64,000 bases of DNA from Manis javanica (taxonomy: Eukaryota > Chordata > Mammalia > Pholidota > Manidae), in the NCBI RefSeq assembly GCF_040802235.1, contig NC_133166.1, forward strand, positions 114,838,991-114,902,990, given 5' to 3'. Of the stretch, positions 11,483 through 23,560 are shown piece after piece (the first letter of the stretch is position 1; each line of letters begins with the position of its first letter). The notes below the pieces were generated by a model, which worked only from the letters and a program-made list of their open reading frames with translations, was not told where the DNA came from and did not search any database. The translations under genes and the position numbers were made by a program.

Positions 11483-14189
11483 GATCACCTGGACACCTTT
11501 ACATGGCAGCTGGCTTCTAAGAGGGTGGAAACAGAAGCTGCAAAGTCTCTTAAGGCCTAGGCCCCAGAGTCCTAGAACATTATTTCTACTATATTCTATT
11601 GGTCAGAGCAGGTCACAGGGCCCACCCAGATTCAAGGGGAGGGAAAACAGAATATGTCTCTTTTGGGTGTGTGGCAGCAGCACAGCGCAAGAGGGCGTGC
11701 ACTGTGCGTGGGATGGTTGCTACACCTTGGAAAACACCATCAGAGCATGTGCGTGTTCTGGTGAAGGTCTCTGTCAAGGGCCCGGGAGATGTGCTCCCTG
11801 CTGATGGGGTTGTTGATGAGGCTGAGGCAGAATTGTCTGCCTGGGAGGGGCCCCCAGACCTGTGAGCTGCAGGGCCAGCTCAGCCAACAAGTCACTGGGT
11901 GACCAACTGCTTGGGCTGGTACTTTGTTTACCCAACAACAACCTATTGAGTTCTTACTCTGTGCCGGGCAGGGACCTCCTCCCTCACAGGCCAGCCCCAC
12001 ACAGAGCACCCATGGTGGCTCCAAGGCCGGGGGATGGCAGTGACACTAAAGCAGGGTCCTCTGCCGCCATTCTGACTGTGATATGACGGCAAAATAGGCC
12101 TTCATTATGCTAAGCCACTGGTGTGGGGGTTGCTCATTACAGCCACAAGCCTATCGTGACCCATTCAGTGTCATCAATGCATGCTTTCCTCAGGGACCAG
12201 AAACTTGGAGAGGGCAGGGTAATTCTCCTGCCCCATTCTGGGCCTCAGTTTCCCTCTCTGGACATTCAAGAGGGTTTGTCAGAGTGGTGCACTCACACTG
12301 TGTACCCTGGTGTCCCAGACTACCCCAGGGGCTACCGCACAGGTGGGCTGAGCATTTAAAGTTGTGACTAATCAGACTGGAAGCTTCTGGTCAGCTCCCA
12401 CAGTCCAGGTTCCAAGACAGGCATGCCAGTCTCTGACAGTAGCTGTGTGGGACAAACTTTTCCCAGAAGTCCTCTTGTTCTGCAATGGCCCTGCCAGGGT
12501 TCTGGGCTCTAGGGAAGTAGGCAACCTGCCCTCTATCCATGGGACTCTCATTTACTCCCACCCCCAGAACATACCCTGCACCAGGATGCCTGCTGCTGCT
12601 CCCTCACCTTTGACCTCAGATCTGCTTGAGCTGGAAGAGCCCCAGGGACCCCACACCAAGCACAGATGTCTCCTGCAGAGCTCAGGCTCTTTGGGCTCAG
12701 ACCCTCCCCTCTGTGTGGCCCTGGGTGAACCCCTTGCCCTTTCTGTGCCTCAGAGTGGGCCCTGTCTCCTGAGAGTGAGCACACAGGCCAGGCACTGGTG
12801 AGAGTCAGGTCCTCCGGAGCTGGCTGGTGTCAGCAAAGGGCAAGATGGAAATTCCTGGGGACTGAGGTCAAGAGAGAAGTGGCAGGAAAGACCCAGCCTC
12901 CTGGAGATCTGCCCCTGATGCCCGTGCCCCACTGTTCTGGGAAGCTTGGGCCCAGCTGGGGGCTGTGATAGGCCTGGAAGCAAGTTACTCACTAGGCCAA
13001 CTGTGTTCTTCAGCTCAGCAATCTTTATTTCTGTGTTCAACCCCAGTGTTGCGAACTGGGTGGGAGTGGGGCGGGAGATGCCAAAGACAATAATCCCATC
13101 CCCCAGGCCTCAGTTTCCCCTTCTGTCACATGGGGAGAGAAGACTTCCCCTGCTTTCGTCACTGGGATACTGTGAGGCTGGAAGCCACAGTATATGGGCC
13201 GGGCCTTATATATATACAGCCACAGAGTGCTAGCACTGAGGACTGCCATGCAGGGTCCTTGCCCGGGAGGGAGCTCACCATCTGTGAGGGACACCCATGC
13301 CCTGCCCAGCACAGGCGGCTGGTGAGAAGGGTGGGTGGGGCATGGCCCGCGGCCAGCCACTGCGCCCATCTCTCAGCATGGGCCTGGCTTCACGGAGTTC
13401 TGTCCTGGAAGCTACTGCCTGGTCTTGTGTTGGGCCAGGGGTGACAAGTCGGTCGACACGCCCCCTTCTGGGCATGTTTCTAGACCCTCATACATGTCAC
13501 CATCCAGGGGTATCCCTATGCCCACAGGGCAGAATCCACTAGGAGAAAGAGCTGAGGTCCCCTCTTTTCACGGTCCCCTTGGGGCTGGTGCTGTGAGCTA
13601 GTGTGGAGTTGGAGGGTCAGAGCCCCGGAACAATCACAGGGCCCTTGAATGAGCTGGTGGCAGGGGCCTCAGCAGACCAGGTAAAGAAGGCAGGAACAGT
13701 CCATGTAAAGGAGGCCGCACCATCCACAGTCCAGAAGATGCCCCAGGGGATAGGTCAGTGGACATGGCTGTCTCATCTGGGTGCAGCAGGGGCCACCGTC
13801 GCTTCCAGCCCTTATCTGGTGGTGGCCAGAGGGAGCTCCGGGGAGGCTGGCCGGCTTAGGGTCACAATGGGGAAGCTGGAGACAAAGTTCTCCCACCTTC
13901 TCCTTACCTGCTGGAAGATAGGAAGGGAGAGATCAGCGCCCAGGGGCCCAGGGCTGAGTTGTGGGCTTCAGGTGTTGTTCCACCTATAGCCACGAGGTGG
14001 CGGTAGACCCAAGAAACGATGCACCAGTCCCTGGCGATCCTTCCTCTAAAAGGAAGGAGGGAGGGACCAGGAGCCAGCAGTTCCCACCAAGGGGCTCCTG
14101 ATACCCCCTTTCCTGGGGGAGAGGAAGGCAAGTTGTAACCCTGGGAAGCTGTACTAGCTGATCTCCTTGCTTCCAGCAAAATCTAACCA
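11483..14189. other. Unique DNA with minor MIR pieces; no gene recognised
   Basis: MIR-like cores occur near 12238-12275 ('ggcctcagtttccctctctgg') and 13105-13190 ('cctcagtttccccttctgtcaca'). The many open frames overlap each other on both strands in GC-rich sequence, and none shows a domain. Confidence 0.5.
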
Positions 14190-14440
14190 CTCAACACACT
14201 GCCAGATAAATCATCTTAAAACAGCTCTGACCTTATCACCCACTTGCTCTAAAACCCTCCATGACTCCCCAGTACCTATGGGATAGATCCCAGACGCCTT
14301 CAGAACCCTCTGAAATATGGTTCTTGCATACCTCCCTGTCCAGCCTCATCTCCAGACAGCTCTGTTGTCCTGGTCCTTGCCCCTTATGCTTTTACCTCTT
14401 GGTCTCTCTCCCTGGAGTCCCCACCTTCCCCCATAGTTCT
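14190..14440. repeat. L2 LINE fragment
   Basis: Characteristic L2 wording is present: 'ctccatgactccccagtacctatgggat', 'cctgtccagcctcatctcc', 'gtccttgccccttatgc'. The copy is diverged and has no open frame. Confidence 0.7.
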
Positions 14441-15119
14441 CCTCCACCAGTCAGCCCTCAGCCAGACCTGCTGATACTGCTTCAGCCATCGCCGGTTGCC
14501 TCCTTGCTGAGCTTGGATCAGCTGCTCCGTGTCCCCCAAGTCCCCTGGCATCTGCTCCTGATGGGGGGTGTCCAGCCCTTCTGGGCCTCTGTCTGAGGAC
14601 CTGGACTTCTCTCGCCCCTGTCTGAGGCTTAGTGCCCGGCACAGTCGTCTCTCCGAGGGCTTCTCCCAGGGCTCCTGGAGCTTGCCATAGGAAGGCCGTG
14701 GTCCTCGCAAGGACTGGCTGCGTAGCCCAGTCCCCATGGTTCTGGAGGCTGAAGGCACCTGACTGCCCCAGTCCCTCATCAAGCCACTGGCCTCTGAGAT
14801 GGCCTGGCTCCTCCAGCTATCTGACGGGAGCTCACTTCAGGGCAAAGGTTGGTGCTGTTGAGGTGGCCATCATAAACCAAAGGGCATGCCACAGGGGCCA
14901 AGCATCCCTGAGTCACCCTCACTACTCCCTCTCCACATTCTAGGGTGTGGGCCTCTCTCCTTCCTCCTCCTCCTCTAGGGACCCTTCTCTGACCACCCAC
15001 CCATGAAGAGCTTGGTCTCCCCTGAACTCCTGCAGCCCTGGCTGTCCAAATCCATTCCACCAACACAGAGAACAGATGGCTCAACATCAAAACAATGATG
15101 GGCTTTTAAGAAACAGAAC

Positions 15120-15345
15120 AGCTCCAACCTAGGATAGTCAAATTCAGAGACAGAAAGTAGCCTGGTGGTTGCTAGGGAGAACAGCAAGTTGTTTAATGGC
15201 TAGAGAGCTTCAGTTTTGCAAGATGAAAAAGTTCTAGAGATTGGTAGCCTACCAGTGTGGATGTATGTAACACTACTGAATTGTACATACAAATGGCTAA
15301 GATAATGAATTTTATGTTTATGTGTATTTTACTACAATTGGAAGT
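15120..15345 (+). mobile_element. Old L1 3' end
   Basis: In plus sense the block runs 'agagacagaaagtagcctggtggttgc', 'gcttcagttttgcaagatgaaaaagttctagaga', 'actgaattgtacat' and 'ttttatgtttatgtgtattttactaca'. This is the standard L1M 3' terminal region. The final A-rich stretch follows directly. Confidence 0.8.
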
Positions 15346-15399
15346 TTAGAAAAAGGAAGAACAAAGAAACAGGAAAGCTCTAAGCTAAGAGTTGGGAGA

Positions 15400-15645
15400 C
15401 TTGGAGTTTTTCCAGGTCTAGCTCTGCTCCTAATCTTGCAGCACGGAATAGGGCTATCTGAGGGCCAACTGCCTCTGGGTGAACCTCGGCTCTATCACTG
15501 CAGCTGCGTGACCTCCGGCATGCTCTCCCCCGGGTTTCCTCATCTGTAATGGGACAAATAACTCCAGTAATTGTTCTGAGGATTAAAGATGATAATGCTG
15601 TGCCAAGCACAGGGCCTGGTGCAGAGTGGGCGCTCAGTAAAAGTG
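15400..15645 (+). repeat. MIR, near full length
   Basis: The full MIR order is readable in plus sense: 'tgcgtgacctccggcatgctc', 'tttcctcatctgtaatgggac', 'gttctgaggattaaagatgataatg', 'ccaagcacagggcctggtgcagagtggg'. Confidence 0.85.
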
Positions 15646-15899
15646 ATTTGGTGGTATTTGTTATCTTGGGCAAATCCCTTCCGTTCTCAGTCAATCTTGT
15701 CATCTGTAAAATGGGTTGCTGGGCAAAGCAAACAAAATCATGGAAGTGGATGCCTCTAAAAGACAGGCTCCCAGCAGCAGCCCTTTCTTCCAAGACAGAG
15801 AAAGATACTTCACCTGGGCCAGCAGTTCCTCAGAATTGTAGAATTTGAGGGCTGCATGGGATCTTGCATAAGTGGTTCACAGTCCTTTTTGTTTTAACC

Positions 15900-16065
15900 A
15901 CTATTTTCTGAGCATTTTTACTGGTTCTGCAGCTAATCCCTCCATGTATTTCATTTACATCTCATGATAGTCCTGTGAGGGTCAGTGTTCTCTCTATTTT
16001 ATAGATCGGGAAACTGAGGCTTGGAGGGATGAAGCACGTCCAGTAGGTGGCAGAGGTGGGCTCCT
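15900..16065 (-). repeat. MIR
   Basis: The complement-sense core 'attttatagatcgggaaactgaggcttggaggg' is preceded by 'tcatttacatctcatgatag', which is the normal reverse order. Confidence 0.8.
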
Positions 16066-16904
16066 GCTCTGGTCAGCCAGGCTTTAGGGCCCATACTTCT
16101 GCTGAGCTGCTGCACAGAGCGCCCCTCTCTGGGCACAGAGAAGTGCTGGCTGCCACTCTTGCCTCACCCCAGACTTCTCCCCAGGCCTGGTCTTGCTCTT
16201 TCCTCTTTCTTAGAGTGTTTAGGCCTTCCCTGGGTGAAAGGTCTCTTAATATCTGCCAGGCTCAGCGTCCAGCCAGAGGAGCTAAGGCAGGGCCAGTGTG
16301 ACGAGAAGGGAGAACAGGGACCCTGAGCCGCTGCCCCAGCCTATCCCAAAGATGGACTATAATCTACACCCAGGCCTCTGTATTCCACCCCTGACCCTGG
16401 TTAAAAAGCAACAAAGCCATTACACAATCTTCGGTGCCTCACCCGACATAGTCATCTCAAATCCCTACTCTCTCCAAAGTCTGCTCTGGGAAGAATCTGC
16501 TGATTCACAGACTTCATCGGGGTGAATCACTGGCTCCTGCATCAAGCATATAACTGCCAAATACCCTCTTGCCAAGCATGTAATCTTACAATAATTCCCC
16601 AAATCCATGAGGGACAGGGGGAAAACATGTGTTCTCTTCCTTCCCTCCCCACTGCCTCCCTGTCTTTGTCACCTGGCAAACGCTTACCTTTCTAGATGCT
16701 GCACCGTGTTGTCTCCCCTGGAAGCCTGCTGGGGTTGGGGAGGCAGCCCACCCTCCAGCTCACACCATACACACAGCAGCAGCGATCACACACATATGCC
16801 TTTCTGCACCACACTGGATATCCCTTGAAGGCTAGGACAATGTCTTTTTCATCTCTGTGTCCCCAGGGCATAATACAGTAAATACCTACCCTTGAGTGTT
16901 AGAG

Positions 16905-17050
16905 ACTATTAATTATCTATTGCTGCATAACAAATTATCCGAAAACGTCGTGGCTTAAAGCAATACTATGTATGATTTCATAGTTTTTGTGAGTCAAGGG
17001 TCCAGGTATGGCTTAGCTGGGGCCTGTGGCGCAGGGTCTCCGCAGGCTCC
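16905..17050. mobile_element. MaLR LTR fragment (MLT1/MST-like)
   Basis: The sequence 'ttatctattgctgcataacaaattatcc' followed by 'gtggcttaaagcaata' and 'atagtttttgtgagtcaagg' is the standard MaLR LTR wording. Confidence 0.75.
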
Positions 17051-17159
17051 AATCGGGGAGCTGTAGTCACATCAAGAATCTAGAAAGAAAGACAGTTGGA
17101 ACCTACCTTCTGGGGCTCCCTGAGCCAAGAAGAGGAATCAGATCAAAGTTGGGAGGCAC

Positions 17160-17325
17160 CAGGGATAGAGTGTGCCCTCTGTTCCAGAAGCCTTACTTCT
17201 GTGATTGCCTTTCATCCTCACCCTACTCTGGAGCTTAGCCCCATTTTTCTACCCCAATAACAGAAGCTCAGAGAGGTGAATACACTTGCCTGAGTCAGGA
17301 GTGGGTCTGGAATCCAGCCCCCTAG
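17160..17325 (-). repeat. MIR fragment
   Basis: 'accccaataacagaagctcagagaggtgaatacacttgcctgagtcagg' is a diverged complement-sense MIR core, here quoted in parts. Confidence 0.6.
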
Positions 17326-17764
17326 AGTCGAGCCAGCAAACAGAGTCCCCAGCAGATGTGTGTGCCACCCTATGTGAGCTCAGGCCTGGATCTTCGGGCA
17401 CCTGTAGGATGACCAGAGCTATGAACCTAATGGTTAACATCACCAGAATTTTCTTTGAAAACATAATGCCCACCAGAGTGAGGAGCGGAGTTGTACAGAT
17501 ACACAAATTTAATTTAAAATGGTCTGTGTATGTTTCAACTGATTTAATTTCTCTCTTTGCCTGAGTAGCTCTTAAAATACAGTACATTTTGGGAGAACTA
17601 GTTCTTTTACTTTAGAACAGTGGTACCAGATGTATCCAGTTTTGGTTTCCATCTCCCCACAGGAGGCTAGAATGCCAGGCAGTCAGGTTCAATGCCAGAC
17701 TTTGGTCACTTTAATCACTTGGATAAATCGAACAAAGGTAATGGTAAGTAATAATAATGCTATT

Positions 17765-17960
17765 GATTATCAAGGCTCCTATATCCCAGGTACCCGCTCT
17801 GTGCCAGGCATTACGCTTAGGGCTTCCTGTATGTAGTCCCATCAGCCTTCAAGGGAATCAGAGGAGTTTTATTTTCAGTTTACAGACAAAGCAATTGAGA
17901 TCAGTAAGTGCAGAGTCCAAGGGCTGTCAATACAGGCACTCTTGCATTTTTTCGAATATG
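17765..17960 (-). repeat. MIR
   Basis: 'ctctgtgccaggcattacgcttagg' then 'tttacagacaaagcaattgagatc' gives the reverse-sense MIR order. Confidence 0.7.
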
Positions 17961-18284
17961 CAAGACCTGCTGACTATGGATGGTGGGCCTGTCCCTTCCC
18001 TGTGGGAGCCTATTTCCTCTGTAAAATGAGGCTGAGTGGGTTTAGCCAGGGTGCTCCAAACACCCCTTGTTAAAAAACACCAGTTGCTAGGTCCTATCAC
18101 AAGCCCCCTGCACAGATGGGTCTGAGAAGCTGTCTGTAAAATCATGTCCCTGACAATCTGTATCTTGTGGGAATCTTCGAAACATAACTGCTCGAGGTCC
18201 TTCTGCCTCTGAGGTCTGTGATCTTAGGATTCAAATTTCAAATCAAAGCCATTCCTTTGAAATCTAGATTCTGCACATTCTTGC

Positions 18285-18455
18285 CAGGCAGCCAGTGGAG
18301 CAGAAACAACACAGCCTGGAGATCAGGGTCCAGTCCTGCCTCTGCCCTTGACCAGCCATGTGATTCAGAGAAAAGTTATTTCCTTTCTTTCAGCCTCAGT
18401 GTCCATACCTGCAAATGGATACGGTATCCCTGCCTAGGATGTTGGAAGAACGAGA
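18285..18455 (+). repeat. MIR
   Basis: 'gcctctgcccttgaccagccatgtgattcagag' then 'cagcctcagtgtccatacctgcaaatgg' is the plus-sense MIR order. Nothing is recognised in 18456-19630. Confidence 0.7.
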
Positions 18456-19637
18456 ATGGACAGGAGGATCTTATCCTCTTCTGCCTCAACCTGTGGGCAG
18501 CAGCCGTGGTGTGGACCTGCTAGGCCAAGGCCCACCCTGCGGGCAGAAGGTCTGATCATCTTGCAGAGGTCCCATGATGGGATGGGCTCCATGGGCCCAG
18601 TGGACTGAAAAAAATGAGCAGGAGGAGACTGAAAACACAGGATGGGGGCCTGGGGGTGGGAGGCTATGGGGTGAACAGGGGCCGGAGACCACAACAGGAA
18701 AACATTGGGACTTAGCAATCCCCCATACACACCCAGAACTGTTTTTGGGTAGCCCTGGCAAGGGCCCAGGGCAGCCTCACACAGTTGTTCGATTTCCACG
18801 CTGCACCAACGTTCCTGGCTGAAGGTACGAGATGGTACTGCAATCCAACCCATGCTTTGCCAGCTCAGTTGCATGCTGGCATGACTCCACTGCTGCCCTA
18901 AGAAGGGTCTCAGCATCAGGAGGCCACCCAGAGGGGCATCTCATCCTCAGTGTCACAAGGCACAGCTTGGGCTAGAGGCAGGTGTGTATGGGCATACCTG
19001 CAAGAGCCTGCGTGGAGTGGCCCGGACTGGAGGGCCTTGTGGGGAGGGAAACATATCCTGAACCACCCTGAACATTCTGTGTCATTTAGAAAAATAGAAT
19101 GCACAAGTGCAGCCTGTGGCAAAGGGCTGTTTTGTCATTCTTCCGTCAGTGAATGGGCATATTCACCACTGGCCGGGAACCCTGCCCTGTCTTTCCAACA
19201 CTAAGGGTTTAACCCTGAGGTTTCACCAGCAGTCAGACTATTTAAGGCTCCAAATGCCAGAAGTTGGTTAATTTTTTTTTTAATGTAACTTTCATCATCC
19301 CAGTATGGGGGTCTGGGGCATGTAGGTTGTCCCTGTGAGATCCTCAGGGCAAGGCCAGCCATCTGAACTGTAAACACAAAGGGATGGGCTATTTCTGGAC
19401 TCATGGTGATCTGCAGTTTGAGAGCTCTGTGGTTTTGTCTGGGAGTCTCAATCCACCTGCGTGTTTCTGTTTACCCAGACTCCTTAGTCCTAACTGCTCC
19501 TGGCTCCCCAACAGCCTCCTCTCAAGACTATACTTCTGACCCCCTCTATGCCTTGATCCATCATGCCTCCCTGACTTTGGGCTGTGTATGGGATTCCTTT
19601 GACCAATATATTCATCTGATAAGCTTCAATTTACCAT

Positions 19638-19643
19638 TCTATC

Positions 19644-19678
<35 letters not shown>

Positions 19679-19735
19679 AATCAATCATCTATTTATCAAT
19701 CATCATTCTATCTATCCATCTCCCTATCTATTGAC
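19638..19735 (+). repeat. TATC tetranucleotide microsatellite
   Basis: About nine perfect TATC units are followed by interrupted TATC/AATC units. It has no proviral or gene context. The run is long enough to be length-polymorphic. Confidence 0.95.
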
Positions 19736-20519
19736 TTAGCCAAGGCACTGCCCCCTCCAGGAAGCTCTCCAAGGCCCCTCTCATGGGGAAAGGGACCCCT
19801 CCTTGGAATCCCATAGCACTCTGGCAATTATCTCTAGTACAGCACTTCCGTTTTGAAATCTAGTACTTTGATGTCTATGTCCCCCACTGGTCTGGGAGCA
19901 GCCTGGGGATAGGAAAGCAGCTTCTTTTTACTGCCTCTCTGCATAGGGTACTGCTGAGATGGTTGCAGAGTGTCTGTCTCCTGTCTCCCAGCACTGTATC
20001 CTCTTTCCGGTCAAGCTCAGGGCATTGTCAATGTCTCCTTCTCCCTCACTTTTCCCTTCCCCTTAAATGCGGTGCCCCGTGGGCCCCACTTGGCCTCTGG
20101 AGCAGTCCCATTCCTCACTGTAGTTTTAACCACTAAATGTGGGCTGATGACTCCCATTCCTTCATTTGCCAACCATTTAAACATCTACTGTGTGCCAGAC
20201 TCAACTCTTGTAGAGGTAACATTCAAATGTGAGGAGTGGATGTGAGTAGAGAAGATAAATAAAAATCAAGAACTTTCCAGAAAGTGATCAATAAGAAGCA
20301 GTAAGACAAACTCCCAGCCCAACAAGAGCCCATGAGCTGCTTAGCAGCCCCTCCTTCCCTCCCCTGAACCACACCCTCCTAACAGAAATCTGCTGCCTGT
20401 GCCCTATGCACTGGAGTTAGACTAGCCAGCCTTCCACAGGCTGGTCTCAGCCTATCTGTCCCACATCACTCTCCCCTGCATCCTCCTAGGAACTCAGCGA
20501 AGTTTCTCAAGTTTCTGTG

Positions 20520-20700
20520 CCTGAAGAATCAGTTGAGGCTTGTTAAAAATAAATAAATAAATAGCAGGATTCTTGGGCCCCACCCCAGATTTACTGAATT
20601 CCTACTGAATCATAATCCAGAGGCCAGGGTCCAGGAATCTCTTTTGTTTTTTTAAAGAGACCTGGGGAATGCTTACCACCAGGGCACTCTGGGTAATAAT
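20520..20700. mobile_element. MER5-type (hAT-Charlie) DNA transposon fragment
   Basis: 'gaggcttgttaaaaat' and 'ggattcttgggccccaccccagatttactgaat' match MER5A wording. A short AAAT repeat has expanded inside, at about 20546-20562. Transposase is absent, as is usual for this non-autonomous family. Confidence 0.75.
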
Positions 20701-20714
20701 TTCTCTTGGTCTCT

Positions 20715-20900
20715 TAGTGGGTCTCAACACTGACCAACATTACAACTCTCTGGAGAGCTTCTAAAACTAGCAATGCAGTGCATGGGATCCCATTCCCCAT
20801 AAATAGACTTAAATGGTATTCTGCTGGTGATTCTAAGATCTCTGGGTTGGTGGTTAATATGCATAGGACCCAGGGGCGGGGCTCAGGAATCTATGTTGCC
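20715..20900. mobile_element. Second MER5-type DNA transposon fragment
   Basis: 'gtgggtctcaacactgaccaacattac' and 'ctctggagagcttctaaaac' give the outer MER5 end, followed by 'gctggtgattctaagat'. It is more decayed than its neighbour and lies head to tail with it. Confidence 0.65.
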
Positions 20901-22139
20901 CAATAGCACCCTGTCCCAAGGAGATTTCATCACTAGTGGTATAGTGAGAAATGCTGAGAAATGCTTTTTCTAGCCATGTTAGACTCCTCATCCAGACCTT
21001 TGCCTGAGCAGTTTTCTCTGTCTGGGATAGAACACCCAACTTTGTCCTACTGGGGAACTCAACCTAAGGGTGGGAAAGAGCCTGGATAGAGAGGTGTCTT
21101 GTTTCCTAATCTAACTTGAAATAGATAATTTGTATGTCTGAGCTAATTGTTCAAAATGCATTTTTCTTTTGTTCACAGCAGTCCATTTCCTAGTTCTCAA
21201 TTAAATTCTTCCTTCAGTCCTCAACCTGGTGGTGTTGACATGGGAGTCTCCTGAACCTGGGTGAAGCCACCAGTCCTCTGTTCTAGATCCAAGAGTTCAC
21301 AGAGACCAGCCAGGACTGAGCCAACATGTCACAGTCTCTGCAGCATGGCCAGGCCTAGAGCATGACCTTGCCCTGTCTGAGGGATGCAGGGACCCAATCT
21401 TACATGTACACAGCAGAGGAGATAAGATATAGGCAGGAAGGACTGAAGTCTTAAGGTAGACGCACTAGAAGAGTAGATACAGGCACACTCTCTCCATCAA
21501 GTCCGACCCCTTTTATGAGGACATTCAGTCCAGAGAGGGAGGGGACCTGTCCAAGGTCATACAACAACTTTAACTCCTGCTGTATGAAGAAAGTTGTGAG
21601 GAAGAAAGGGTCCTTGGACTTGGACATCTAATAGAAAGTGAGCTCTATGATGTGATGGTGGAGGCTGTCTTTTTCACCACTGTGTTTCCAGCATAGCTCC
21701 AGGCCCATAGTTGTTGCTCAGTTGCATGAATATGTGAATCTGGAGAACTGGAATTTTAATCCATATTCTGCTACTAAAATAGCTGTGTTGGATTGATCCA
21801 GGTTGGAATTCTGCCAGACAGGTGGAAAGAAGGACAAGGAAGTTGGACAGACACAACAGAGTTAGAACGGAGTTGTACTATCTCTCTATGCTCAATAAGC
21901 AATTCCTAGTTAATAAAATGTTCTCATAGACCTTGATCCTTCCAACTGTCTGGAAGCAGGTTTTTTTTTTTTCCTCCGTGCCCTAATTACCATCTGATGT
22001 ACTGTATATCTTATTTGTTTATCGTCTGTTAGGCAGAAATTTTGGGTTGTTTTGGTCATTCCCGTACTCCGGTTGGCACAGAGCCCAGTTTAGGAAGCTT
22101 TCCATTCAACCAAGCCTTCCAAACCCTCTAGGTCCTGAG

Positions 22140-22210
22140 TGACCTCAGGATTTGCATATTAGGAAACTGAGGCTTAGAGGTGAGGTTGCTTGTCAAAGGT
22201 CACCCCAGAG
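22140..22210 (-). repeat. MIR fragment at the edge of the CpG island
   Basis: 'gcatattaggaaactgaggcttagaggtgagg' is the reverse MIR core. It ends where CpG density rises. Confidence 0.7.
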
Positions 22211-22418
22211 GCCGACTCCTCACCACCTGCAGATCACCACGAACCACATCTGCTAGGGACACAATCACGTACACCCCGGCGGCACAAGCGCCATCTCCTT
22301 CCTTCTGCTCTCGCAAACGCTTTCCTCCGACCTCTTCTCTACCAGGCTCGCTGGTCTCTGCGTCTAAGCCGGATCCCAGGGCCCCCGTGCGGTCTGTTAT
22401 GCTTGCGGCTTTGGTAGA

Positions 22419-22647
22419 CACGTGCTAGTCTGGTGAATGAATCGCACGTCCCCACCTCCGCAGACAGCCAACCACAGCGTGTCGGAGCCGGCCACTTCCG
22501 CCTATTGCGGGCCACTGCCGCGGCTGAGCGGCCCACGTGGGGCTCTAAAGGCAAGAGAGTAGGCGGTGGTGCGCTACAGGCGGGCTCTCCCAGCCTCGCC
22601 ACCAATCCAGGGACCCGCCGAGGACGCGCGGGGCGGGGCTGACGTGG
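22419..22647. promoter_or_regulatory. Upstream promoter motifs (E-boxes, ETS-like, GC box, CRE-like half)
   Basis: CACGTG E-boxes lie at 22419-22424 and 22534-22539; the second sits in the palindrome CCACGTGG. An ETS/GABP-like 'cacttccgcc' is near 22490-22500. A CCAAT is at 22602-22606. A GC box 'gggcgggg' is at 22631-22638, and a TGACGTGG CRE-like half site is at about 22640-22647. These are sequence matches only and no binding is shown. Confidence 0.6.
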
Positions 22648-22730
22648 GGCGCCAAGGCTTAAACGTGACGGGCAGGAGGGCTTAGGGAGGAGTCTTGAAC
22701 CAGGGAGCGGTGAGTGACGGAGAATACTGT

Positions 22731-22765
22731 CCAATAACAGGAGGGGTTGGGCTGCCTGAGCCAAT
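22731..22765 (+). promoter_or_regulatory. Paired CCAAT boxes spaced 30 bp
   Basis: CCAAT occurs at 22731-22735 and again at 22761-22765 in the same orientation, exactly 30 bp apart. Paired NF-Y sites at about three helical turns are common just upstream of TATA-less start sites. This places transcription initiation near 22790-22830. Confidence 0.7.
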
Positions 22766-22799
22766 AGAAAGTCCGAAGGGCGGCCGAGACCGCAGCAAG

Positions 22800-22888
22800 T
22801 TCGGTTGCGCGGAGACCGCAGCTGTTCCCTGTCAGCGCCAGTCGCCGCGGCAGAGGCGGTGGCGACGACTTGCGGCGGCAGAGAGGAG
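22800..22888 (+). other. Candidate untranslated first exon
   Basis: The 3' edge is set by a strong donor, GAGAGGAG followed by GTGAGT at 22889. The 5' edge is an estimate, 35-70 bp below the second CCAAT box. There is no ATG between 22741 and 22888, so the exon would be wholly 5' UTR. The gene was not recognised. The open frame starting near 22805 begins at TTG and runs through the splice site, so it was not taken as coding. Confidence 0.55.
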
Positions 22889-23439
22889 GTGAGTGCTGGC
22901 GGCGCTGCGCACCTTTCTCTTCCCGCGGCGGGTCGGAGCGGGTGGGCGTGCACTGGCGCCGCGGCGGGGGACGCTTATGTAAGGGTCGCGCGCGCCAAGG
23001 CGGCGCGGGCTTCACGAGTGACGGCTGGAGACGGCGGCGGGCGGTGCGCGACGCGACGTGCGCCGCCCCTCCCCTCCCCTCCGCCCTTCCCCCTCGCGCG
23101 GGGACTGCCGGCGCGGACCCGCCCCCTCTCTGCTGGACCCCACGCCTAGTCCCCGCTCCGCAGCCCTGCAGACGTCCTCAGGTGCGGGCGCAGCCGGGCC
23201 TCTTCAGCCCCGCGTCCCTGTGGCCGCTGGCGGCCTTATTCCTGTCCTCGGGCCCATTTTGCAGATGTAGAAACTGACGCACGGAGCCCTGAAATGCCTC
23301 GCGCGGGGTCCCTGAGGGCTCGCACCCGTCTGTCAGAATCGGGAGCCCAAGTTTTCCCCAGCCATCTGGAAGCTCAGCTCTGAAGAAAGCCGTGGCGTTG
23401 AAGGCGAGGGTTTCCCGTGTTCTGAGTGCCTGCTGTCCG

Positions 23440-23560
23440 CCTCCTGTAGGATCTTCCTCGTAACCCGTGGGGTATTTTCCGTTCCACTGCGTTCTAGATG
23501 AAGAAACAGGGATTTGTCCGAGGCTGCTCAGATAGGACGAGGTGGGGCTGGACCCAGCCC
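23440..23560 (-). repeat. MIR-like fragment in the intron
   Basis: 'gttctagatgaagaaacagggatttgtccgaggctgctcag' is a diverged MIR core. A second reverse core is at 23860-23930 ('attctgcagctgagaaaaccgtggcccagag'). Confidence 0.5.

Larger units (their letters stand above)
22240..23320. promoter_or_regulatory. CpG island promoter
   Basis: This is the only long stretch in the window with dense CpG and high GC outside the young L1 5' UTR. It is rich in GCG, CGC and CCGCC words. Such islands normally mark the promoter of a broadly expressed gene. The motif cluster and the splice donor at 22889 place the transcript on the plus strand. Overlapping open frames on both strands are a by-product of GC richness and start at non-ATG codons. 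Divergent transcription cannot be excluded. Confidence 0.9.

Noticed and set aside
19638-19735. TATC run considered as part of a coding frame
   Set aside because: It is simple-sequence DNA; the frame through it is a Ser/Tyr/Leu/Ile repeat without context.
22339-22953. 204-aa minus-strand frame across the CpG island
   Set aside because: Its low-complexity Arg/Pro/Ala composition comes from GC-rich sequence. It runs through the promoter motifs and has no domain.
22805-23149. Plus-strand frame through the first-exon candidate
   Set aside because: It begins at TTG and reads through the strong donor at 22889. There is no ATG in the exon.
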